Positions 20,605-28,183 of a stretch of 42,150 bases of DNA are shown one piece after another. Positions within the stretch are counted from its first letter, which is position 1. Every line of letters begins with the position of its first letter. The position numbers were made by a program, and so were the translations under genes. The notes beneath the pieces were generated by a model, which worked only from the letters and a program-made list of their open reading frames with translations, was not told the DNA's origin and made no database searches. The DNA lies in NCBI RefSeq assembly GCF_004152865.1, contig NZ_SEOO01000031.1, forward strand, positions 1 to 42,150, written 5' to 3'. The DNA comes from Sphingobium cupriresistens (GTDB lineage: Bacteria > Pseudomonadota > Alphaproteobacteria > Sphingomonadales > Sphingomonadaceae).

Positions 20605-21885
20605 TCAGCTTTTGTCGGAGATGTCGGGGCCAGAGCCGCCGCCGTGGCTGTCGCCGCCCTTGAGGGTATGCGAGGCCATGTTGGCACCCTGCGTCATCGC
20701 CTGACGCCGCTTCATCGCGGTGGCCCATGCAGGGGGGCCATCGCCGGCGCCGGTCGCTGCCGCATTGGCGGGCGTCCCGGCCTTGCCAGCGGCATAGTTC
20801 GCTTTGAGGCTGTCCGCGGCCCGGCGAAGTGGTGACGCTGCGCTGCTTGCGGCTGATTTTGCGACATTGGCGAGACCCGAAGCAGCCGCAGCCCGTCCGG
20901 TTTTGCCAGCGGCTCCGGCTGCATAGGCACCCGATGCGCCGCCTGCCGCGCGGGCACTGCCCGTGGCCGCGCCCGCCATGGCCGAGCCGGCGGCCCCTGC
21001 GGCGAGTTTGGCACCTGCGATACCGCCCGCAATCGTTGCGCCAGCGGCGATCGCCGTACCTGCTGCCGCGCCTGCGCCAAGCTGCGGTCCGCCCGACACA
21101 ATGCCGTTGGCGATGCTGGGACCAAAGATACCAAGGCCGAGCAAGGTCAACGCTGCGAGCGCAATCGCCATGACCTGCTGGATGTCGGGTTCGGCCCCGA
21201 TACCGGCATTGATGAACTGCGTGAAGAGGGTCGTGCCAATGCCGGTGATGACGGCAAGCACCAGAACCTTGATGCCGGAGGAAATGATATGGCCAAGGAC
21301 GCGCTCGGCCATGAAGGCGGTGCGCCCGAAAAAGGCGAACGGCAGCAGCACGAAGCCTGCAAGCGTCACCAGTTTGAACTCGATGATGGTGACGAAGACC
21401 TGGATCGCCAGCACGAAGAAGGCGATGACGACGATCAGCCAAGAAATCAGCAGGATCAGGATCTGCACGAAATTGGTGAATAGGCCCACCGGTCCGACAA
21501 GGTCGGCGGTGGCATCGAGCAGTGGCTGCCCGGCATCAAGACCGGTTGCGGCCACAACGCCGGGGCGCATGAAATCGCCGATCGCCATGCCGCTGCCACT
21601 GGCCTGCAGGCCAAGCCCGGCAAAGCTCTGAAGCATGATGCCAGCGAGATTCGAGAAGTTGCCGATGATGAAGGCGAAAGTGCCGATGTAGAGCGTCTTC
21701 TTGATCAGGCGCTGCAGCACATCTTCATCGGTGCCCCAGGCCCAGAACAAGGCTGCTATGGTCACGTCGATGACGATGAGGGTGGTCGACAGGAAGCCGA
21801 CCTCACCGCCGAGCAGACCGAAGCCGCTGTCGATGTATTGGGTGAAGACCGTCAGAAACTGGTCGATGACGCCGGTATCATTCAT
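20605..21885 (-). CDS. trbL: Conjugal transfer protein TrbL (VirB6)
   Basis: 426 aa polytopic inner-membrane protein of the transfer channel. The first ~265 residues hold about six hydrophobic segments (for example VGFLSTTLIVIDVTIAALFW, ILILLISWLIVVIAFFVLAI, LVLAVITGIGTTLFTQFINA). The C-terminal third is a low-complexity Ala/Gly-rich region ending in a charged tail, as is usual for TrbL. The N-terminal MNDTGVIDQFLTVFTQYIDS is typical. The stop lies 22 bases before trbF; the start overlaps the trbK stop (ATGA). The G+C-rich Ala/Gly region produces long false antisense reading frames, which are not genes. Confidence 0.94.
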   Translation of the reverse strand: MNDTGVIDQFLTVFTQYIDSGFGLLGGEVGFLSTTLIVIDVTIAALFWAWGTDEDVLQRLIKKTLYIGTFAFIIGNFSNLAGIMLQSFAGLGLQASGSGMAIGDFMRPGVVAATGLDAGQPLLDATADLVGPVGLFTNFVQILILLISWLIVVIAFFVLAIQVFVTIIEFKLVTLAGFVLLPFAFFGRTAFMAERVLGHIISSGIKVLVLAVITGIGTTLFTQFINAGIGAEPDIQQVMAIALAALTLLGLGIFGPSIANGIVSGGPQLGAGAAAGTAIAAGATIAGGIAGAKLAAGAAGSAMAGAATGSARAAGGASGAYAAGAAGKTGRAAAASGLANVAKSAASSAASPLRRAADSLKANYAAGKAGTPANAAATGAGDGPPAWATAMKRRQAMTQGANMASHTLKGGDSHGGGSGPDISDKS

Positions 21886-22136
21886 GGCTGCCGGTCCCTT
21901 CCATGGAAAAATCGGCGGCGCTCAGCTTCCCAGACCGCATCGCATCCCGATTCCGGCATGGTGATCGTGCTGCAGCGCTTGAGTTCTTCGGCGTGAGGGT
22001 TCGGAGATCCTGTCTCTTCCGCGACATAGGTCGTTGTGTCGTGCCGAGCCGGCGGCCGCGTTGCCGACACAACCGCGACCGCGATCAGCAATCCGCCAAA
22101 AGCAGCGGCTGCCGCCAGCTTGACCGACCGGCTCAT
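21882..22136 (-). CDS. trbK: Putative entry-exclusion protein TrbK-alt
   Basis: 84 aa. The start is set at ATG 22136, one base past the trbJ stop; the frame extends further upstream but that part would overlap trbJ and is Arg-rich nonsense. A single N-terminal hydrophobic segment (LAAAAAFGGLLIAVAVV) is followed by a short periplasmic domain with two Cys in the family pattern CSTITMPESGCDAVWEAERR, ending RRRFF. TrbK proteins block redundant transfer into cells that already carry the element. The position between trbJ and trbL is the standard one. Confidence 0.85.
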   Translation of the reverse strand: MSRSVKLAAAAAFGGLLIAVAVVSATRPPARHDTTTYVAEETGSPNPHAEELKRCSTITMPESGCDAVWEAERRRFFHGRDRQP

Positions 22137-22137
22137 G

Positions 22138-22857
22138 TCAGTTCCGGGTCCGGAAGCGGCGGAAACGCTCGCGGCCCTCGGCCTCGGTCGCGGCATTGCG
22201 CGCGGCCTCGATCGACTGCGCGCGGCCCTGCGCCGCAATGGCGGCGGTCAGATCGGCCAGTTGCTGGGTTTGCAAAGCCAGTAGCTGATTGCCGGCCTGT
22301 GCCGCCTGCAGAGCCCCGGTCGCTGACTGGCTGGCGCCGACCAGTGTCGTGATCGAGCTGCGGGTCGCACCCAAATTGCCGACGATCCCGGCCTGAACCT
22401 TCATTGCGTCTTCGAAGGCGCCGACGCTGTCCTGCCATCGCGCATTGGCGTTAGCGACCATCTGGGCCTGCCCGCCGGTGAGTGCCGCCCCCTTGTAACG
22501 GCCGTTGAACACCTGCTGCACGTCGGTCACGTCATAGGCGATGCGCTGGGCCTGGTTCAGCAACTGGCGGGTCTGGTCTACCTGTTGCTGCAGCGTCTGG
22601 ATCGTCGAGACCGGCAGACTGGCAAGATTGCGTGCCTCGTTGATGAGGCTGGTCGCCTGGTTCTGGATCTGCTGGATCTGGTTGTTGATCTGCTGCAGCG
22701 TCCGGGCGGCGGTCAGCACGTTCTGCGCGTAGTTGCTGGGGTCATAGACGATCCCGCCAAACTGGGCCTGCGCCGGCGCGGCGATCATGGTGCCTGATAC
22801 CAGCGAAGTGGCGATCGCCGTCGCCATAAGAGCGCGGCGGAGGACGGGTATTTTCAT
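22138..22857 (-). CDS. trbJ: Conjugal transfer protein TrbJ (VirB5)
   Basis: 239 aa starting at ATG 22857 (MKIPVLRRALMATAIA), which gives a proper signal peptide ending near APAQAQ; an upstream ATG at 22917 would destroy it. TrbJ/VirB5 is a minor pilus-tip component in the periplasm. The mature part is almost all coiled coil, rich in Gln and Asn (TLQQINNQIQQIQNQATSLI, QTLQQQVDQTRQLLNQAQRI), and begins with FGGIVYDPSNYAQNVLTAA, a TrbJ signature. The start overlaps the trbE stop (ATGA). Confidence 0.94.
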   Translation of the reverse strand: MKIPVLRRALMATAIATSLVSGTMIAAPAQAQFGGIVYDPSNYAQNVLTAARTLQQINNQIQQIQNQATSLINEARNLASLPVSTIQTLQQQVDQTRQLLNQAQRIAYDVTDVQQVFNGRYKGAALTGGQAQMVANANARWQDSVGAFEDAMKVQAGIVGNLGATRSSITTLVGASQSATGALQAAQAGNQLLALQTQQLADLTAAIAAQGRAQSIEAARNAATEAEGRERFRRFRTRN

Positions 22858-25310
22858 GGGTGGTTTTCCTTGTCGGTTAGTGCGGGCGGCGGGGGAGGAA
22901 GCAGCTCGGCCGCCCATTCGAGGCTGCGGTTCTGGAGCCAGGCCGCTGCAAAGCCTTCGCGGCCATGGGCTGCGAAAAGCTCGGCGATGCGGATCTGATC
23001 GGTTTTGGAAGAGGCGGCGCTGAAGGCGAGTGCGACATCGCCGAGTCCCAGCTCAAACAGCCGGTTGCCGCGCCGCGACTGGCAGTAATAATCGCGTTTC
23101 GGGGTAGCCCGGCTCAGGATTTCGATCTGGCGATCATTGAGGCCGAACCGCTCATAGACCCGTGCGATCTGCGGTTCGGCCGCGCGCTCGTTGGGCAGAA
23201 AGATGCGCGTCGGACAGCTTTCGATGATGGCAGGCGCGATGGCCGACGTCTCGATGTCGGCAAGACTCTGGGTCGCGAAGATGACGCTCGCATTCTTCTT
23301 GCGCAGCGTCTTCAGCCATTCGCGCAGCTGCGCGGCGAAGGCCGGGCTGTCGAGAACAAGCCAGCCTTCATCGATGATGATCATGGTCGGCGAGCCGTCT
23401 AGCCGCCCCTCGATCCGGTGGAACAGGTAGGCGAGCACAGCCGCGGCCGATGATGCGCCAATCAGACCTTCGGTTTCGAAAGCCTGCACGGACGCCTCAC
23501 CCAGCCGTTCCTGTTCAGCATCGAGAAGCCGTCCCCATGGACCGCCGATGAGATACGGGGCGAGTGCCTGCTTCAATTCCTGGGATTGCAGGAGGACCGC
23601 GAGACCGGTGAGTGTGCGCTCGGCAGGTGGTGCGGAAGCAAGCGATGTCAGGGCCGACCAGAGATGTTCTTTGGCGGCAGGGTCAATCACCATGCCTTCG
23701 CCGGCCAGCATCGCCGCCAGCCATTCGGCGGCCCAGGCGCGTTCGCCGGCGTTGTCGATCCTTGAAAGCGGCTGCAGGGCGACGGCATCGCTGTCGCCTT
23801 CCTCGGCATGCAGCGCGCCTCCGAGATCCTGCCAGTCGCCGCCCATGCCGAGCGCAGCAGCGCGGATCGATCCACCAAAATCGAAAGCGAAGATCTGGCT
23901 GCCTTTGTAGCGCCGGAACTGCAGCGCCATCAGCGCCAGCAGCACGGATTTGCCTGCCCCTGTCGGGCCGACGATCAGACTGTGGCCGACATCGCCGACA
24001 TGAAGGGAAAGGCGGAACGGGGTCGAGCCTTCGGTCTTGCCGTAAAGCAAGGGGGCGTCACCGAAATGCTCGTCCCGTTCCGCTCCCGCCCATACCGCTG
24101 ACAGGGGGATCAGGTGGGCGAGATTGAGTGTGGAAATGGGCGGCTGCCGGACATTGGCGTAGACATGGCCGGGGAGCGATCCGAGCCATGCCTCGAGCGC
24201 ATTCATACCTTCGACTGTGCAGGTGAAGTCGCGGCCCTGAATGACCTTTTCGACCAGCCTCAGCTTCTCCGCCGCCAGCGCCGGGTCGCGGTCCCAGACC
24301 GTGACCGTCGCAGTGACGTAAGCAATGCCGGCATGATCTGCGCCAAGCTCCTGCAACGCCATGTCGGCATCAGCAGCCTTGTTCGAGGCGTCCGAATCCA
24401 TCAGCACCGATTGCTCGTTGGTCATCACCTCCTTGAGGATGGCGGCGACCGACTTGCGCTTGGCGAACCATTGCCTCCGAATCTTCGAGAGCAGTTTGGT
24501 GGCGTCGGTCTTGTCGAGCATGATTGCCCGCGTTGACCAGCGGTAGTGGAAGGCTTGCCGGTTGAGCTCATCAAGCAGCCCGGGAAAGGTCGCCGTCGGA
24601 AAGCCGGTGATCGTGAGCGTGCGCAGATGAAGGGCGCCGAGCAGGGGCTCGAGCCCGCCGGTGAGCGGCTCATCGGCCAGCAGCGCGTCGAGATAGACCG
24701 GCGTTTCGGGCACGCGAACGCGCTGCGTCCTGGTCGATACCGTGCTGTGGAGATAGGTCAGCGTGGCAGCGTCATCCAGCCACGCGGCCTCGGGCATAAA
24801 TCCCTCAACCAGATGCAGCACGCGGTCGGTACGATCAGCGAAGGATTTGACGAGTTCCTTGGGATCGACCCCGGTCGACGCCTTGCCTTCGTAGAGCCAG
24901 CCTTCGGCGCGCGCCGCTTCCTCGGGCGGCGGCATCCACAGCAGAGTCAGATAATAGCCGCTTTCGAAATGCGCGCCTTCCTCACGAAACTGTTCGCGGC
25001 GTTCCCTGTCGACCAGTGCCGACACAGGATCGGGAAAGCGGGATTGCGGATAGGCTTGCGCCGCGGTGCGCTGCGCTTCGACGAAAACCGCCCATCCCGA
25101 GCCCAACCGCCGCAGGGCATTGTTGAGCCGGGAGGTGACGGCCACGAGTTCAGCGGGCGTGGCACTGTCGAGATCGGGACCGCGAAAGCGCGCCGTGCGC
25201 TGAAACGATCCGTCCTTGTTGAGCACCACGCCCGGCCCCACCAGTGCGACCCAGGGGAGGAAGTCTGCGAGACTGGCGGATTTGGTCCGATATTCCTGAA
25301 GCGACATCAT
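22854..25310 (-). CDS. trbE: Conjugal transfer ATPase TrbE (VirB4)
   Basis: 818-aa VirB4-family ATPase that powers assembly of the mating channel and pilus. The N-terminal ~400 residues form the CagE/TrbE domain (MMSLQEYRTKSASLADFLPW at the start). The ATPase domain has Walker A LIVGPTGAGKS (about residue 443-452) and Walker B TMIIIDEGWLVLDS (about 637-650), followed by the conserved VIFATQSLADIETSAIAPAI and the C-terminal FYGLNDRQI-like arginine region. Length is normal for TrbE. Coupled by overlap to trbJ and trbD. Confidence 0.96.
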   Translation of the reverse strand: MMSLQEYRTKSASLADFLPWVALVGPGVVLNKDGSFQRTARFRGPDLDSATPAELVAVTSRLNNALRRLGSGWAVFVEAQRTAAQAYPQSRFPDPVSALVDRERREQFREEGAHFESGYYLTLLWMPPPEEAARAEGWLYEGKASTGVDPKELVKSFADRTDRVLHLVEGFMPEAAWLDDAATLTYLHSTVSTRTQRVRVPETPVYLDALLADEPLTGGLEPLLGALHLRTLTITGFPTATFPGLLDELNRQAFHYRWSTRAIMLDKTDATKLLSKIRRQWFAKRKSVAAILKEVMTNEQSVLMDSDASNKAADADMALQELGADHAGIAYVTATVTVWDRDPALAAEKLRLVEKVIQGRDFTCTVEGMNALEAWLGSLPGHVYANVRQPPISTLNLAHLIPLSAVWAGAERDEHFGDAPLLYGKTEGSTPFRLSLHVGDVGHSLIVGPTGAGKSVLLALMALQFRRYKGSQIFAFDFGGSIRAAALGMGGDWQDLGGALHAEEGDSDAVALQPLSRIDNAGERAWAAEWLAAMLAGEGMVIDPAAKEHLWSALTSLASAPPAERTLTGLAVLLQSQELKQALAPYLIGGPWGRLLDAEQERLGEASVQAFETEGLIGASSAAAVLAYLFHRIEGRLDGSPTMIIIDEGWLVLDSPAFAAQLREWLKTLRKKNASVIFATQSLADIETSAIAPAIIESCPTRIFLPNERAAEPQIARVYERFGLNDRQIEILSRATPKRDYYCQSRRGNRLFELGLGDVALAFSAASSKTDQIRIAELFAAHGREGFAAAWLQNRSLEWAAELLPPPPPALTDKENHP

Positions 25311-25576
25311 GGCCGCACCCAGGTCGGATATTTGAGATGGCGGCGCGCGACATCGACAAACTGCGGATCGCGGCGTGCAGCCCAGACCGAAAGCACATGG
25401 CCGATTGCCCAGATGGCAAAGCCAGCGAGCCAGAGCCGCAAGCCGAGGCCAATCGCGCCCGCCAGCGTGCCATTGACGATGGCGAGTGCACGCGGCGCAC
25501 CGCCGAGCAGGATCGGCTCGGCCAGTGCGCGGTGGACCGGGGCATAGAAGCCGGGAATGTCGTCTGCCGATGTCAT
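25307..25576 (-). CDS. trbD: Conjugal transfer protein TrbD (VirB3)
   Basis: 89 aa from ATG 25576, which shares one base with the trbC stop; the open frame upstream of this start is the shadow of trbC. TrbD/VirB3 is a small inner-membrane protein that partners with the VirB4 ATPase. It begins with a conserved PGFYAPVHRALAEPILLGGA and has two membrane segments (about residues 27-62, ALAIVNGTLAGAIGLGLRLW and LAGFAIWAIGHVLSVWAA). The end DPQFVDVARRHLKYP is typical. Confidence 0.93.
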   Translation of the reverse strand: MTSADDIPGFYAPVHRALAEPILLGGAPRALAIVNGTLAGAIGLGLRLWLAGFAIWAIGHVLSVWAARRDPQFVDVARRHLKYPTWVRP

Positions 25577-25908
25577 CAGATCAGCGCTCCGCCGCCGAAG
25601 CTGAAGAAGCTCAGGAAGAAGCTCGATGCGGCAAAGGCGATGGAGAGGCCGAACACGATCTGGATCAGCCGGCGAAAGCCGCCCGATGTATCGCCAAAGG
25701 CAAGGCTGAGGCCGGTGACGATGATGATGATCACCGCAACAATCTTGGCGACCGGCCCCTCGATGCTCTCGAGGATCGACTGCAGCGGGGCTTCCCACGG
25801 CATCGACGAACCGCCGGCATGCGCCGGGGTGGCAGTGGCCACCATCACGAAAGCAGCGGTGACAGCGAGCGCAGCGCGATTGGTGCCGCGCCGGAGGGCA
25901 TGGATCAT
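25576..25908 (-). CDS. trbC: Conjugative pilin TrbC (VirB2)
   Basis: 110-aa prepilin. The signal peptide ends at about TPAHA (residue 31). The mature part contains two hydrophobic helices (IVAVIIIIVTGLSLAFG and LIQIVFGLSIAFAASSFFL) joined by a short polar loop (DTSGGFRR), the VirB2/TrbC layout. In RP4 the TrbC pilin is cyclised by the TraF peptidase; a TraF-like gene is present at 33371-33964, so the same processing is likely here. The start overlaps the trbB stop (ATGA). Confidence 0.93.
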   Translation of the reverse strand: MIHALRRGTNRAALAVTAAFVMVATATPAHAGGSSMPWEAPLQSILESIEGPVAKIVAVIIIIVTGLSLAFGDTSGGFRRLIQIVFGLSIAFAASSFFLSFFSFGGGALI

Positions 25909-26888
25909 AGGGGGTCTCCTTGGGTTTGGGTGGCAGGAATCAGGCGATAGTCGCCGGTGACCGGGTCGAGCCCGTCGACGCGGGCCAGTTCGGCGAGGCG
26001 CCGCCCGGTGCCATCGCGCACCAGTACGGCGACGAGGTTGATGGTCTCGGCGATCAGGGCGCGCGGGACAGTGACGACCGCTTCCTGGATCAGCTGCTCC
26101 ATCCGCCGCAGGGCGCCGATCGCGCTTCCGGCGTGGATCGTCCCGATCCCGCCTGGGTGGCCGGTGCCCCAGGCCTTGAGGAGATCAAGCGCCTCGGCGC
26201 CGCGCACTTCGCCAATCGGAATCCGGTCAGGGCGAAGGCGAAGGCTGGAACGGACCAGATCGGATAGCGAGGCAACGCCATCCTTGGTCCGCATCGCCAC
26301 AAGGTTCGGGGCGCGGCATTGGAGCTCGCGGGTATCTTCGATGAGAACCACCCGGTCGGTGGTCTTGGCGACCTCGGCAAGCAGCGCGTTCGTGAGCGTC
26401 GTTTTGCCGGTGCCAGTGCCCCCAGCGACAAGGATGTTCAGCCGCTCTGCAACACCCGAACGAAGACTTTCGGCTTCAGTTGCGCACATGATTCCTGTGC
26501 TGACGTAGTCATCGAGCAAAAACACCGCGACGGCGGGCTTGCGGATGGCAAAAGTGGGAGCCGCCACCACCGGTGGCAGGAGGCCTTCGAACCGTTCTCC
26601 GCTTTCCGGCAGCTCCGCTGACACGCGCGGTGCATCGCCGTGAACTTCGGCACCCACATGATGGGCAACCAATCGGATGATGCGCTCACCATCGGCTGCG
26701 GTCAGGCGTTCACCGCTGTCGGATAGTCCGATGCCCAGCCGGTCGATCCAGAGGCGTCCGTCCGGATTGAGCATGATCTCGATGACCTGCGGGTCAGCCA
26801 GCCAGGTCGCGATCGATACGCCCATCGCCGTGCGCAGCATGCGTGCGCCGCGTGAACGTGCTTCAATTCGGACTGGCTCAGCGCCCAT
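25905..26888 (-). CDS. trbB: Conjugal transfer ATPase TrbB (VirB11)
   Basis: 327-aa hexameric secretion ATPase of the VirB11/GspE class on the cytoplasmic face of the channel. Walker A is GGTGTGKT at residues 156-163. Downstream are [10 protein letters not shown] (Asp/Glu box), the [20 protein letters not shown]alker B region and [16 protein letters not shown] (His box). The N-terminal domain runs to about residue 135. First gene of the trbBCDEJKLFGI run. The 200 bases upstream (26889-27089) separate it from a foreign gene and may hold a promoter; I see no clear -35/-10 pair. Confidence 0.95.
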   Translation of the reverse strand: MGAEPVRIEARSRGARMLRTAMGVSIATWLADPQVIEIMLNPDGRLWIDRLGIGLSDSGERLTAADGERIIRLVAHHVGAEVHGDAPRVSAELPESGERFEGLLPPVVAAPTFAIRKPAVAVFLLDDYVSTGIMCATEAESLRSGVAERLNILVAGGTGTGKTTLTNALLAEVAKTTDRVVLIEDTRELQCRAPNLVAMRTKDGVASLSDLVRSSLRLRPDRIPIGEVRGAEALDLLKAWGTGHPGGIGTIHAGSAIGALRRMEQLIQEAVVTVPRALIAETINLVAVLVRDGTGRRLAELARVDGLDPVTGDYRLIPATQTQGDPL

Positions 26889-27089
26889 CGGATACCCCGC
26901 TTCGGGAGCGGGACAGGATCGTCCGGCTCGACGGGGACGAGTAAGAGACGCAGAAAAGGGGCTAGTTCAACAAGGATTTAGCGTCGTAGCAGTGGGGGAT
27001 AGAAAAACAGGGATGAGCGTAGTTTGCTGCTCCCACCGTATGGCTGGAAGGCCGTAGACGGTGGCATGGTCCCGCCAGCCTTTGATCAC

Positions 27090-27653
27090 TTACCAATCGT
27101 CGAAACTTTCAATTTTGCTCATGCCGGAAACCTCATTTGAATGAGTCCCCATATGGTGGCGGTCACTATCCCATACGGCATACAGTGCCCTGGTCCCTGA
27201 ATTTTCCGCTTTGTTTAAGGTGAAGTCGTAACAATCAAGAAATAGCTGCTCATAATACTTGGCTAGGCGATTGTTCATTTTTGTAAATGTCGCATAAAGC
27301 AGAACCCCATCTGGCCATTTAGATTTAATGTGGCTAGCGATGCGGGCGTCGGGCGGCCCTTTCCCGACATAGGCACACAACATCGTATGGGTTTCATGGT
27401 CATCACATGATTCGTAATCAGTCCACAGGTGATAAAGACCGGACTGACCCTTGAGAGTTTTAAGAAATATTTTGTGATTCAAATCGCCAATCACGAAGTC
27501 ATCAGCGACCGGTATCATCATGCAATATTCGCTCAAGTTCACTAAATCATTGGCAGCAAGCGGCTGCGATAGCTCCTCACGTGCCATTTTGTCGAAGTCA
27601 TCGTATTCCGGGCTTTGGCACGGAAAATCGTGGTCATCACATTTCGCCATCAT
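27090..27653 (-). CDS. GIY-YIG-like nuclease domain protein, inserted cargo
   Basis: 187 aa. I read a GIY-YIG nuclease-like core: GLYHLW at residues 72-77 and AYVGKG at 94-99 as the two signature tripeptides, an Arg at 104 in ARIASHIK, and a Glu at 135 in KYYEQLFLDCYDFTLNKAEN, the order and spacing of the catalytic residues in that fold. No additional DNA-binding domain is visible; a ~60-residue acidic N-terminal part has no match I know. The gene and its surroundings (27090-27760) are visibly richer in A+T than the trb genes on each side. It splits the usual CopG-trbB junction, so it looks like an acquired gene. Either of two adjacent ATG codons could be the start. Confidence 0.65.
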   Translation of the reverse strand: MMAKCDDHDFPCQSPEYDDFDKMAREELSQPLAANDLVNLSEYCMMIPVADDFVIGDLNHKIFLKTLKGQSGLYHLWTDYESCDDHETHTMLCAYVGKGPPDARIASHIKSKWPDGVLLYATFTKMNNRLAKYYEQLFLDCYDFTLNKAENSGTRALYAVWDSDRHHMGTHSNEVSGMSKIESFDDW

Positions 27654-27760
27654 CGGTCAACCTTTCGAGCCAAGAAATTTCTAGCAAAAGCTTTCCCCAA
27701 CTGAATGATACAAATACAATGAATTTTTGCATTCCTTTGATTGCAAGTATGAATTGACCT

Positions 27761-28183
27761 TCAGGCGGTATCTCGATTCTCGCGCTCCATCTCATCCCGC
27801 AGTTTCGGCCCCGCCTCCATGCGCCGCGAGAGTGATTCCACAAATCCGTGCCACCTCTTCTTGCCCATCGCCTGCGCCGCCTTCATCGCGGCATCAGGCA
27901 GCGGCGGATTGCTGGTGAGCCAGAAGCGCACGAACAGGCCGATCGCTTCGTTCGTCAATTCCACATGCCATTCGAGCCGATCCAATTGCCGCGACAGACG
28001 ATCGAGCCGTCTCGCCAGAGCGGCTTCCATCCGTTCATCCTGATCGGACTGCAGCAGAGACATCAACGCCGCCTCCACCACTTCGGTGCGCGAGACGCCG
28101 CGGGCATGAGCGCGTTCCTCCAGCAATTTGGCCAGTTCGATATCGAGCCGGAAGGTTTGTTTGCTGTGGGGCTTCTTCCTCAC
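27761..28183 (-). CDS. CopG-type ribbon-helix-helix protein of transfer region
   Basis: 140 aa. Residues ~8-50 match a ribbon-helix-helix DNA-binding fold (KQTFRLDIELAKLLEERAHA, GVSRTEVVEAALMSLL). The remainder is helical (RLDRLSRQLDRLEWHVELTN, AIGLFVRFWLTSNPPLPDAA). Proteins of this type are consistently found between traG and trbB in related islands and are annotated as CopG-family regulators; they may control the transfer operon or act as relaxosome accessory factors. The start overlaps the traG stop (ATGA). Confidence 0.88.
   Translation of the reverse strand: MRKKPHSKQTFRLDIELAKLLEERAHARGVSRTEVVEAALMSLLQSDQDERMEAALARRLDRLSRQLDRLEWHVELTNEAIGLFVRFWLTSNPPLPDAAMKAAQAMGKKRWHGFVESLSRRMEAGPKLRDEMERENRDTA

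Noticed and set aside
24546..25547. 333-aa open frame on the + strand inside trbE/trbD
   Set aside because: Antisense shadow across two well-supported genes.
27637..27843. 68-aa open frame on the - strand overlapping CopG and GIY-YIG-like gene ends
   Set aside because: Overlaps two better genes, poor composition, no supporting start signal.
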